Source of the DNA: Tachypleus tridentatus
Lineage: Eukaryota; Arthropoda; Merostomata; Xiphosura; Limulidae
Direction of reading: 5' to 3'
NCBI RefSeq assembly: GCF_004210375.1
Contig: NC_134825.1
Location: 1,426,001-1,490,000, forward strand
Length of the DNA stretch: 64,000 nt
Position 1 is the first letter of the stretch. Every line of letters starts with the position of its first letter. The notes below the pieces were generated by a model. That model had not been told where the DNA came from. It saw only the letters and a list, made by a program, of their open reading frames with translations, and did not search any database. Position numbers and translations under genes: made by a program. Positions 1 through 9,710 of this stretch are shown one piece after another.

Positions 1-235
1 CACACTTTTTATTACTTTATTTACCATCTTACAGTCCATACAGAATCTCGTGGATCCATCATTCTTTTTCACAAGTATAATAAGTGATTCCCAAAGAATT
101 ATCATTGCTCATTTATAGAGATGGCTCAGTTCTATCACTCCCTACTCTTTCATAAGTTCTTTAAAACATAACCCTTTTTTTTCAAATGGCTTAATGATGC
201 AATGATAATGCATTTCCAGTATGAAATACAGATTT
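1..235 (-). pseudogene. Ty3/gypsy-type reverse transcriptase relic, cut by the window edge
   Basis: Read on the minus strand with frameshifts and stops, the segment gives HTGNALSLHH, then GVIELSH, then [17 protein letters not shown] and MVNKVIKSV. These match the start of the gypsy reverse transcriptase domain (pattern SPWxSPxVLVKKKDGSxRFCxDYRxLN). It is an inactive relic, and any remainder lies left of position 1. Confidence 0.7.
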
Positions 236-905
236 CCATAATATTCCATCGTCTATAATACCATTCTTATAGTTGGAAATTTAGATGTTAAGAAAATACT
301 TAAGAGAATAAAAGGGCTATTTTAGAGATATTTATTTTTGGGCCTAATTCATAAAGTCTACTAAAAAAGTTATTTTGATATTTTATGAGTAAGTCAAGTA
401 ATCTATGGCATTGACCTCCTATATAATGTCACAAAAGTGACTATTTATGGTATTTTGTATGTGGGAGTACGAACTGCACAACTTTACAATTTTCATTCAG
501 ACTTCACCCAAATTTTATTGTTCGTTGTATTCATGACTATAATAATGGCATATTTACTCTTTAGATCCAGATAATGTTTTCTTCATCAATTCCTCAGGAC
601 ACACTGAAATATTTACTTCTACTATAGCCCAGTCATTAGATGTAACTTTATTCCTGATATGTCATATTGTATATCACCTCCTGGTCGTAAGATTTTTCTC
701 CTTGTTATCAGTAAAGTTCAACATATGGTGTAGTAACATTCTTGTAGTATCCAGAGATTTTCTGGTCTTAGACTACGAAGCTATTACTAGCTAGCATAAT
801 CTCGCATTCACGTCTCCGTAACATGCATTCTTTCTTAATGTCAATTACCCACACATCATGAGGTGTATGGAAGTTTTCTACATTAAAGAAAAATTCCAAC
901 TTTGT
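236..905. other. Unassigned AT-rich intergenic sequence
   Basis: No protein-like frame or clear repeat was seen. It may include more of the degraded gypsy element that ends at the left edge. Confidence 0.4.
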
Positions 906-1402
906 TCATAATAATAATAATAATAATAAATTTATTAAGCAATAAATTAGACACAAAAAATCAAATATCAATATAAAACCATCAACAAAGAGTTAACTCG
1001 TCCTGTGATGGTTAAACACATAATAATGTAAAATCAAAACTTACAAAATCAATATAAAGTTCCCAGAATATTATCATCAGTATTTAAGATCCATTGTTTT
1101 AAGTATTTCTTTTGATTAACACGATTAATAGAAGATCTTATACTATAAGGAATAAAATTATGAATACGAGGTGCCAAATAAAGATATTGATGAAGTGTAA
1201 CTGTTTTACGTGGTGTGGGTACATTAATTGGAAAAAAAGATTGAAGTCGTGTAAAATATGAAGTGACTTTAAAAGGCCTATTAAAAGAAACATGCAATGT
1301 AGATAAAGCTAAAAAATATAAATAAAGTTTATCATATGAAAGAGGGGAGTTAAATTTACTGAAATCGGTATCAAGCCTATGAGTAAAAATAAGAGTATCC
1401 AT
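906..1402 (-). mobile_element. 5'-truncated non-LTR retrotransposon 3' end with TAA-type tail
   Basis: A 117-residue open frame occupies 1049-1402. Near its end it reads LAPRIHNFIPYSIRSSINRV followed by KKYLKQWIL, a shape common at the C-terminus of CR1/RTE/L2-like reverse transcriptases (PxxWNxLPxxIR...FKxxLKxWL). After the stop the minus strand runs through about 110 bases of 3' sequence to a TTATTATTATTATTAT tail at about 909-929. The clade is uncertain. Confidence 0.5.
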
Positions 1403-1686
1403 TTGGTGATCACACCAATCTTACTCCATTCATTATTACTTGAGGCAATTTCCCACCATTCGCTAACAAATTAGCTCATATTATTGTAACTGCAGAACCA
1501 GTACTGATTATAAAATCTGTAATAATTTCTATTATGAAGTTGTTTCCTTAAATAATGAGCTTTTTGTCTCATTTGGGGCAGATGAAGTAATCTGCTGAGC
1601 TCACCAGAAACGTCTAGCTAATTCCTGTTTTCCAATGTCTCTTTAGCCTTTTGTTATTCCTTTTATCTGCTCAAGCTCAAACTGGA
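1403..1686. other. Unassigned intergenic sequence
   Basis: No gene or recognised repeat was seen. Confidence 0.3.
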
Positions 1687-1790
1687 TATGTGTGTGTGTT
1701 TCTTACAGCAGAGCCACATCGGACCATCTGTTGAGCCCACCGAGTGGAATCGAACCCCTGATTTTAGCGTTGCAAACTGGATATATACTA
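1687..1790 (-). repeat. tRNA-derived SINE family 3, partial
   Basis: On the minus strand the segment reads ...aacgctaaaatcaggggttcgattcc...gtgggctcaacagatgg...gtggctctgctgtaagaaacacacacaca. It has a recognisable RNA polymerase III B box (ggttcgattcc) and a CA-rich tail. The same 3' end appears on the + strand at 4082-4139. Confidence 0.6.
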
Positions 1791-1820
1791 ACCTTGTTTC
1801 AAGCTAATTTTCATATCCTC

Positions 1821-2074
1821 AGACTCAGTATGGCCGGATGGTTACGACGCTAGCCTAGTAATCTGACAACAAAAATGCTCGCCCTTTCAGCCGTGGTAGC
1901 GTTATAAAGTTACGGTCAATCCCACTATTTGTTGGTAAAAGGGTAGCCCAAGAGTTGGCAGTGAGTGGTGCTAGCTAGCTGTCTTTCCTCTAATCCTGTA
2001 GTGCTAAATAAGGAATGGCTAACGCACGAAGTCCTCGTGTAGCTTTCGCGAAATTCAAAAACAAACAAAAAAAC
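1821..2074 (+). repeat. tRNA-derived SINE family 1, copy 1
   Basis: The element has a tRNA-like head (tatggccggatggtta), the family body (ggtcaatcccacta, gttggtaaaa, agcccaagagttgg) and an A-rich aacaaacaaaa tail. A 10-bp target duplication tcatatcctc flanks it at 1811-1820 and 2075-2084. The head is diverged and its B box is lost. Confidence 0.85.
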
Positions 2075-2084
2075 TCATATCCTC

Positions 2085-2615
2085 GACTTTTACGGCGCCT
2101 ATAAACCAATCGTTCCACCTGAAACATGTGAATAAGGTGATTTGGCAAACCTTTCCGAATCTTATAAAAGTTAACTTTCCCCTGTACTCTATTCCTGACC
2201 TTTGTCCTCGATATTTCCTTCTCATGTGTCACTCCAAACTGTTGGGCAAGGCAGCTACTAATGCTTGATAGTTGTTACAACTCTTAACTGGAAGTTTACT
2301 TAATGCAATTAAGGCTTATTCTTATAAATAGGTAACATAATGAATAACCTGTCCTTCATTATTTATCTGTCTCCATAGCATATTTTCAACATATTCTATT
2401 GGTTTCTCAAATGGGCAATATTTTTGAACTGCTCGATAAATTAATGTGGCTGAATTGATTTCTTTTAATTATTTTATTCTGTTATTGATTTATTTAATAT
2501 TTCTCCTGTTTGTCATTAAAACGCTTCTGTACTTGTTTTCCTGCACTTCTTCAGACTTGTTTTTTGTAATTCTTTCCATCACCAAATACCAGATTTCAAT
2601 TTCTCACTTCTTTAA
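2085..2615. other. Unassigned intergenic sequence
   Basis: No convincing protein frame or repeat was recognised. Confidence 0.3.
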
Positions 2616-2624
2616 ATAGTACAT

Positions 2625-2745
2625 CTCTTTGATGAAACTTTGTAGAATGGAAAGCAGCTGCCTGTTGTGGAGACACAAGTGTAGAGGACGACGTTTCGAA
2701 AGTCTTCCGTCCATTCTACAAAGTTTCTTCATGAATACTCTGCCA
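2625..2745 (-). repeat. Penelope-type terminal unit with inverted arms
   Basis: Arms gaaactttgtagaatgga (about 2634-2651) and its complement (about 2712-2729) flank a 60-base core. On the minus strand the core reads ctttcgaaacgtcgtcctct, resembling the GAAACGTTGT...CTCCTCTAC part of the hammerhead-bearing unit at 61611-61733. No CTGATGA box is present here. A related fragment is at 18680-18760. Confidence 0.45.
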
Positions 2746-2850
2746 AAACAATCTATCAAAGAGTACATCTTTTTCTTTAAGCTCGTCTCTTAAATTCTTG
2801 TTCTTTACCTCTTAAAACACTATTCCTGGTCTTCTTAATAACTTATTCCC

Positions 2851-2976
2851 CAGTAGCACAGTGATATGTCTACAGACTTATACTACTAGTAACCTTGTTT
2901 CAATAGTCATGGTGGGCAGAGCACAGATAGTCCCTCTTGTGGCTTTATGCTTAACTACAAACACACACACACACTT
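2851..2976 (+). repeat. tRNA-derived SINE family 2
   Basis: A tRNA-like head (cccagtagcacagtgatatg) is followed by a degraded B box and the body ggtgggcagagcacagatag. It ends in tttatgcttaactacaaacacaca. It is a different family from the seven family-1 copies. Confidence 0.6.
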
Positions 2977-3422
2977 TATTGCACAGCTTTTATCACTCCT
3001 TATAACTGGTTGTGAGATTTAGCAAGATTCTACCCTAGTTTTCCCAAAATACCACTTCTGACATCAGTGTTGTAATACGTTCTATCGGTGGAGAGAAATA
3101 ATTTAAATTATTTATTAAAAATAATATCAGGTCAATATAACAATAGTCAATTAATTTCTTCAATAGTATTTCTTACAGCGACGTTCATGACTCATAAACT
3201 TAATTTCAAAAATAAACTTTCAACGTAAATTCCACAAGTAATTGTCGGTAGAAATTCAAATACAACATTTCAAAATAAACTGCGAGATGAACTCCTGATT
3301 TATCAAAAAATTCATGCAAAATTTATCGTTCGATGAAACAGCGATTTCATGAACTTTTCGTATTTTAAAGGTAGTAAAACACTGAAAATATAACTTACAA
3401 CAAATTGAGTTTCGATGCGAGA

Positions 3423-3671
3423 TATGGCCAGGTGGTAAAGGCACTCGACTCGTAATCCGAGGGCCATGGGTTCGATTCCCTGTCGCATAAAACATGATCG
3501 CCCTTTCAACTGTGGGCGTTATAAGTGACGGTGAATCCCATATTCGTTGGTAAAAGAGTAGCCCAATAGTTGGCGGTGGGTGGTGATCACTAGCTGCCTT
3601 CCCTCTAATGTCTTATACTGCTAAATTAAGAACGGCTAACTTTGCGCGAAATTAAAAAAACAAACCAATCT
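3423..3671 (+). repeat. tRNA-derived SINE family 1, copy 2
   Basis: The tRNA-like head has both RNA polymerase III boxes (tatggccaggtggtaaaggc and gggttcgattccc) and is followed by the family body and an aaaaaacaaacc tail. An 8-bp duplication atgcgaga flanks it at 3415-3422 and 3672-3679. Confidence 0.85.
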
Positions 3672-4081
3672 ATGCGAGAACGTTGTATTTTCACGGATTA
3701 TTGAAAAATAATATATGTTCTTTGATATACAATAGACGTTGTATAACTTAAATTTTAACTCTCAAAATAAAAGTCTACAGCCTTTCGAAACGTTGTCCTC
3801 TACACTTGAGCTTCATAAGTAGAGTATAACAATTCTCAGTTATTTTTTGAAAAATCTACAAACTCCATTTTAATAAAGTTCTTTAAAATACTTATCTTAA
3901 ATGACCGATCAATGTCACCAAATGTAATATTTTACGAGTGGGACAAAGAAGGATAACAGTATACCTGAACACTAGTTGAGGAATGAATTTAACACTGGCA
4001 TGATTAAAACCAACATGAAAAAGTTTATTTCTACCAGTTTCTCTCATAGACAATAGCAGTACATTTCAAAGTTAACTCAAA
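3672..4081. other. Intergenic sequence with a short Penelope-type fragment
   Basis: At about 3781-3806 the + strand reads cctttcgaaacgttgtcctct, the GAAAC-containing half of the Penelope-type terminal unit. Nothing else was recognised. Confidence 0.35.
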
Positions 4082-4139
4082 ATCCCTCGGTGGACTCAGC
4101 CTGATGTGGCTTTGCTATAAGAAAACACACACACACACT
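4082..4139 (+). repeat. SINE family 3, 3' end only
   Basis: The segment ccctcggtggactcagcctg...gtggctttgctataag with an acacacacacac tail matches the 3' half of the minus-strand copy at 1687-1790. Confidence 0.5.
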
Positions 4140-4356
4140 CATCTCAAAATAAATAATGTTTAAAGTATAAAAAATCAAAGTTTGCTTATTATTAAATTAG
4201 TGTTTCGAATGATGGTATGTATAAAAAATGTTTGTCTTAGCCCCTTTCAAATGAAAGAAATGTTGTTTGTTTTTCATAAAATTCAATTAATTTAGGGAAT
4301 AGAATTAGTACAACTACTGCAAAAGCATAACAAGATTTGATAAAAGCTTTATTATA

Positions 4357-4592
4357 CAGGGTGGCCCGTAAGTCCCTATCCATTCATATATCTTATGTAT
4401 CCAGTGTATCTGTATGCTGTCCCTCATTCTCGCTGCATAATATTATGCGTACTTGTCACGATACGCTCTTCAAGTGTAAATGGGCTTACATCGGCTATAT
4501 TTCTCTGAAAAAAAGAAATAAATTTATAATACATGCGTATTTGAATATAACATAATAACATACGGATGGGTAGAGACGTACGGGCCACCCTG
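4357..4592. mobile_element. 236-bp MITE of Tc1/mariner type
   Basis: The element begins cagggtggcccgtaagtccc and ends in the near-perfect complement of that sequence (about 28-bp terminal inverted repeats with a few mismatches). A TA dinucleotide flanks each side (4355-4356, 4593-4594), as in Tc1/mariner insertions. The interior encodes no transposase, so movement would need a transposase from elsewhere. A 72-residue frame inside is a chance frame. Confidence 0.85.
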
Positions 4593-4594
4593 TA

Positions 4595-5650
4595 TTCTAG
4601 CCTTAGGCCTAAACTTGTTCAGGATTTTACAGGTAACTCCAGATCTAATTTTTAACTGTATTTGTAGCTAAACTGGAGCATAGCGCCTAACTCTTAACTA
4701 AAGCACTACCATTAGTAGAGTTACAGTCTAAGTTCTAAACCTACTTGAATTAATTTCTTAAACCTTTTTTCCCCATTTCCCAGCTTTATTGTCATCTTCC
4801 TACAACGCCATATAAAGAATTTTTATACGACTGATTCAAGTAAATGAAAATGTAAAAAATCACACATAATAGCCTAATTTATACATTGAATACACTTAAC
4901 CTAGTATTAACATGACATTAAATTAGGTTACGTTTATTTTGAATGATTAGAAAGGTACTTATAAGTTCAAACTTTAATATAGGCTTATTAATTACGTCAT
5001 GTGACTTATTCTGTAATTGTGTCGTATATAAATCCAGGAATTGTTTCAAAAGTCATATATCCTATTTTAACCCAAATCTCAGTCGTGTGCATGAAATTAA
5101 TCAACGTTCTTGTCATCTTACTTTTTCACGACCAGTACAAGTTCCAACGATCGAATAGACAGACTCTAATTTAATGAATTGTCGTCTGTATTACAAATAT
5201 GTACAGTTTACGCTTTGTGTTATTGAGTTAATTTGGTACTATTGCGCATGCCCGTTTCATACAAAAAATAATTAAAATAAAGGGTTATTAATAAAATATA
5301 TTATTATTTATTGTACACTAAATTAAATACCATATAATGGTTTTCATACGAGACCCAAAGTTCGAACGCATTCGAAATTAAGTAATGGTGAAATTAACTC
5401 TTTAAAAACTTTCTGATTATTTTGTCTTTATAATAATGCAGTGTACAAAATTACCTCAAGAGAAAAAAATAGCATAATTAATACTTTATTTTAGTGTACT
5501 GTTTCTAAAACCAACGTCTATGTATCTTACTCGACAACCGTTTTGACCTAAAGTGTATATTCTTATTGTATGTCTGCAAAACAATTACGATATGTTTATA
5601 CGTCTCAATTATAATATTCCTACTTGAAATGTATTAACAAGATATGTGTT
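4595..5650. other. Unassigned AT-rich intergenic sequence
   Basis: No gene, repeat or structured element was recognised. Confidence 0.3.
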
Positions 5651-5654
5651 TTTC

Positions 5655-5750
5655 ATAGCAAAGGGCTAGATGCTATGTCTACAGAGGAAAATCTAATCGC
5701 TAATATCAATGTTATAAATTCATAGATTTACCGCTGTACCACCGAGGGAA
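5655..5750 (-). repeat. Degraded tRNA-SINE head
   Basis: The minus strand reads ggtggtacagcggtaaatct followed by a rearranged, diverged body. This is the head type of SINE families 2 and 3. The call rests on this short match only. Confidence 0.3.
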
Positions 5751-6022
5751 CAGTTCAACAACTCATTAAAAGTTTATTTCAGAGCCTAAATGTAATGTAT
5801 TAAAGATGCTAATGATAGGGGAAACACCCAATAATACCATATATGTTAGTTTTCTTTGACTAGACACAAAATTTCGCTTTACAACTTCTTCAGGAACTAC
5901 CAACTCTCACTTTTTCATCTGTTACACCTCCAGCCATCCTACACCCTCTAAAAATGCCATTTCAAATTATAGTTTCACCGCCCACGTCGTTGATGCAATT
6001 CCGACTACGATTTTGAAAAGTC

Positions 6023-6292
6023 TTTGTTTTGGAATTTCGCACAAAGCTACTCGAGGGCTATCTGTGGTAGCCGTCCCTAATTTTGCAGTGTAAGACTAGA
6101 GGGAAGGCAGCTAGTCATCACCACCCACCGCCAACTTTTGGGTTACTCTTTTACCAACGAATAGTGGCATTGACCGTCACATTATAACGCCCCCACGGCT
6201 GGGAGGGCGAGCATGTTTAGCGCGACGCGGGCGCGAACCCGCGAACCTCGGACTACGAGTCGCACGCCTTACGCGCTAGGCCATGCCGGGCC
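6023..6292 (-). repeat. tRNA-derived SINE family 1, copy 3 (full length)
   Basis: On the minus strand the head reads cccggcatggcctagcgcgt with a B box gggttcgcgccc, then the full family body and a (caaa) tail. A 10-bp duplication ttgaaaagtc flanks it at 6013-6022 and 6293-6302. It is one of the best-preserved copies. Confidence 0.9.
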
Positions 6293-6302
6293 TTGAAAAG
6301 TC

Positions 6303-7289
6303 AAGTTTGTTTTTTCCAGGATCAGTAATTACATAGACCTGGTAATTTAAACTCCACAAAAGTTGTTTTGATTTTAATAACGGATTTTTTTTATAATTCA
6401 GCTACACATATTTCAAAAACAATATTTTTTTTTATTTTTCATCACATAACAACTTCAGTCAAATTATTATTTCGTTTACCATAATTATCATTTGTTTTAA
6501 TATTATCATGTGTTAGAACATACGTAACATCCACAAGTATAATCCTCTCAAACCGTTAGCCATTTCACTATCCAATGAAGGTGAAGAAAATTTACGACAA
6601 GATGAATATAAACTCATCTATCGACTTAGTACCATTCACTCAGAGAGAATAAAGGAAATGTTTCCTATAGCTCTGCTCATGTTGCTGTTGTGTGTGTGTG
6701 ATGGGACGCATATACAGACATATGCGAGCCTATAAAAATAAAAATGCACGAACTCATTATTTTAATATTATAAACATTTTTTTTCAAATACGTGAAGATA
6801 TAACTCAAACTTATTTTTTATTCTTATTTATATTTAGATTCTTATTTCCATTTATAATTCTACTGTAAAAACATTGTTTTGCCAGTGTTTCACGTGTTTG
6901 CTACATTGAAGCTGTTGCATGATATTAATTTCGAACAGTCTATGTTTGATAATCCTTGTAATATCAAACATTTTGTTATTTAGCAGTTTACAAATAACCA
7001 GAGAAATGAGCTCCTGCCCAAATCACTGTGATTATTAAAACATCTAGTTACCGTCTGCTATTTTCCATGGTATATATTTTAACCATTTTTTGTTTTCGAT
7101 TTGAAATTTCTCGGTGAATTTTAAAAATACCTAAGCTAAAGATTAGTGACTATAATTAGTGTGGTTTTATTTGGTTTTCTCAAGGCTCATCAGTTTTCTA
7201 ATTACTTTTTTTAATTAAACATATATTTTTCTTCCCCTTCAGCATTTTACCGGTAGGCTTAACCAGAGTTATAAATAGAGTTTGATTGA
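6303..7289. other. Unassigned AT-rich intergenic sequence
   Basis: No gene or recognised repeat was seen. Confidence 0.3.
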
Positions 7290-7301
7290 TAAACTAAAGA
7301 A

Positions 7302-7580
7302 GTCTGGCATGGCCTAGCGCGTTAAGGCGTGCACTTCGCAATCTGAGGGTCGCGGGTTCGCGCCCGAGTCGCGACAAAACATGCTTACCCTCCCAGCGGT
7401 GGGTGCGTTATAATGTGACGGTCAATGCCACTATTCGTTGGTAAAAGAGTAACCCAAGAGTTCGCGGTGGGTGGTGATGACTAGCTGCCTTCCCTCTAGT
7501 CTTACACTGCAAAATTAGGGACGGCTACCACAGATAGCCCTCGAGTATCTTTGTGCGAAATTCCAAAACAAACAAACTGG
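7302..7580 (+). repeat. tRNA-derived SINE family 1, copy 4 (full length)
   Basis: Head ctggcatggcctagcgcgtt, B box gggttcgcgccc, complete body and aaaacaaacaaac tail. A perfect 12-bp target duplication taaactaaagaa flanks it at 7290-7301 and 7581-7592. The perfect duplication suggests a fairly recent insertion made by the target-primed machinery of a partner LINE. Confidence 0.92.
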
Positions 7581-7989
7581 TAAACTAAAGAACAGGAATA
7601 ATTCTGTGAACGTTGTGAGAAGGATCTCAATCATAAACTATCTTTGCTAACTGCATGGTACGACTTTTTTTTCATTATACGTGGCTTCATTTTACTTAAT
7701 AATTGGTTAAATTACTTGACTGAATTTCTTTAATTTTTCAACTAATTAAAATTTTACACCGAAGTTAATTTAATCATAAAAATAATAATTAATTGATTGT
7801 CATTCAATTTCCAGTTAACTGAAAATAGTTTGTCTTGTAATTAGCAAACAAGTAAACAGTAATTAGTTTATGTTCAAACTCCACGCATGGCATCTCACTA
7901 TTCGAAAATAACTGATTTCAGTTGAGCAAACAGTACCTATTACAAAAATTGACTCACTGAGTCAATATCCATTGTAGCAAATTTCAAAG

Positions 7990-8640
7990 TGGTGACATCA
8001 CTCTAGAGTTACCTGAATGGAGAAAACCTCAGCAGCAGCTTTGGGTGGACTGGCTGCGAAAAGAGAACAATAAGCCTGAGGAAAGCAAATATACATACTT
8101 AAAATATCGCGATACTTTCATCAAGCGCTTACCTGGCAGTCTTTGAATGACCAATGTCACTGGAAGTCATTGTAAGTCCAAAAAAGTAATCAAAGGTGCT
8201 GATAGCAACCTCTTAGTTCGAATGAATATGACTTATTGGTTGAGAGCAGCTAAAACAATAATTAAGCCATGCACCTGGTAGTTGAGAGGAAGAAGCTTTT
8301 TTTTTCTCCAAGATTGATGATCGCTATTCAATTTCTAACAGATAGGACAATCAGCTAGTTGAGCAGCTATACTGATCGAGAGCAACAGGGACCCTTGCTT
8401 TCTGAATCACTGAGTGGATTATAAGAGATGTGTTGTGGTCTAATATTTCAAAGAAATCTTTCTTTGAAGGAATCTGACAGAACAGGAAGGACCTGAACAA
8501 ATATATCATCCAATGCCTGCTGTATTTTACATTGATCTTTATAGGACATTTGCTGTGTGTAATCAGCAAAGAATGTCAGCCTTCTTTAAGGATGCTGGAG
8601 AACAGCAGTAACAGAATAAATATTGATCTTGCTAAACAGA
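7990..8640. pseudogene. Unidentified protein-like relic
   Basis: The + strand at about 8006-8142 is open for over 40 codons (contains WRKPQQQLWVDWLRKENN and KYTYLKYRDTFIKRLPG). The minus strand at about 8400-8620 reads YKDQCKIQQALDDIFVQVLP and KERFFEILDHN in two frames. Both have the residue mix of real proteins, but I do not recognise either. It could be a degraded host gene or an unrecognised transposon. Confidence 0.2.
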
Positions 8641-9577
8641 ATGTTATCTAAAAAAGTTTTAATTGTTTAGAATTTGACCATTAATTGTTTATTTCGTGAA
8701 GTCTCAAATAAACATGAACTGGGGAGAATCAGTGTCATTTAAAGTGTGGCTTTATAAGGTAGCACATACGTTATTGATGTCGGAAGACTGTGTAAACTGC
8801 TACAGTTCTTGACAAAGTAGTGTGATGCTAGTATATGTAACTGTCTATATAGCAGTCTAACTATGTATGTGATGGAAATAATAAATACAAAGATGTCATG
8901 TGTTTTACTAAAATAAAACAATATCTCAGTGCCAAAAGCGGTGAGTAAGGCATGAAATGTGGCGTTATCTAATGAATGGCATTACAAGAAAATATCTATA
9001 AAATTTCACACTATAAGTATTAAAGATTCAGATAATTCGAAAAATCGCTATGATGTGTTCAACAATTATTCCTTTATGACAGCACACTATTTTAAATAAA
9101 CTACTCTCTTCGCAACAAACACACGACTTTCACAGGATTGTGCAGAGGGTTTGATTATATTTTTTATTGATTTTCTTTTTAAATGTTGTATTAAAACACT
9201 GGAATTTTTTAAAAGCTATAATTTTTTCAATAGGGAGTGGTACTTTTAATATATAAAACATTACAGCTTATATCAGTAAAATGAAAATTTTGGGCTCTGT
9301 ACATTAAGTCATTTTGATGCATTGAGTTTCGTATGATTAAAGAGCACAAATCCGAGCACATTTCCTATGCAGTATTACCCGGAAAAAATATAATAAAACC
9401 TATTTAGAAAATGTTCACTATTTCTTTATTTATTTCAACGAGATTGAAAACTGCGACAAGTAATTATTAGCTAAGCATCATCCCGCAAGATGGCATACTT
9501 ACTAGTTAACTAAATGTAACGCTATTTAAAGTTAAGAGTGAATTTATATTATCCATTCTGTTATGTTATGGGTATAG
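8641..9577. other. Elp4 upstream region
   Basis: About 940 bases of AT-rich sequence before the Elp4 start. No upstream gene and no TATA box close to the ATG were recognised. The 5' UTR and any 5' non-coding exon cannot be placed from sequence alone. Confidence 0.35.
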
Positions 9578-9592
9578 AGTAACATGGCGGTT
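9578..9592 (+). promoter_or_regulatory. YY1-like site overlapping the Elp4 start codon
   Basis: The bases around the start, aacATGGCGG, fit the AAnATGGCG consensus that often overlaps start codons of TATA-less housekeeping genes in animals. A second aagatggc lies at about 9487-9494. No TATA box or other core element was seen nearby. Function is inferred from motif and position only. Confidence 0.3.
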
Positions 9593-9710
9593 TCTAGCTT
9601 TCAGAAGAAAGCAAGGCGTGGAATACCACAGATTCCAGGTACAAGGCCTTCACTTCGTAATTCTCAATTGCTGGTCTCAACTGGTGTTCCTTCACTTGAT
9701 CATTTCATAG
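9584..9710 (+). CDS. Elp4: Elp4 exon 1 (residues 1-42 plus one base)
   Basis: The exon starts [13 protein letters not shown] and reaches the conserved [16 protein letters not shown] block at about residues 19-34. The donor is gtaagt. The ATG sits in aacATGGCGG, a good Kozak context that also resembles a YY1 site overlapping the start codon. No in-frame upstream methionine joined to Elp4-like sequence was seen, and the family N-terminus is variable, so this start is the simplest choice. Confidence 0.94.

Noticed and set aside
3423..3500. Functional tRNA genes at the SINE heads (also 7302, 6292, 63147)
   Set aside because: RNA polymerase III boxes are present, but the sequences do not close a normal tRNA cloverleaf and continue into the SINE body with target duplications.
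4337..4555. 72-residue + frame
   Set aside because: Lies inside the MITE and starts outside its boundary; chance frame.
8351..8921. Minus-strand genes just upstream of Elp4
   Set aside because: Frames are short, with no splice support or family match; only a weak relic is reported.
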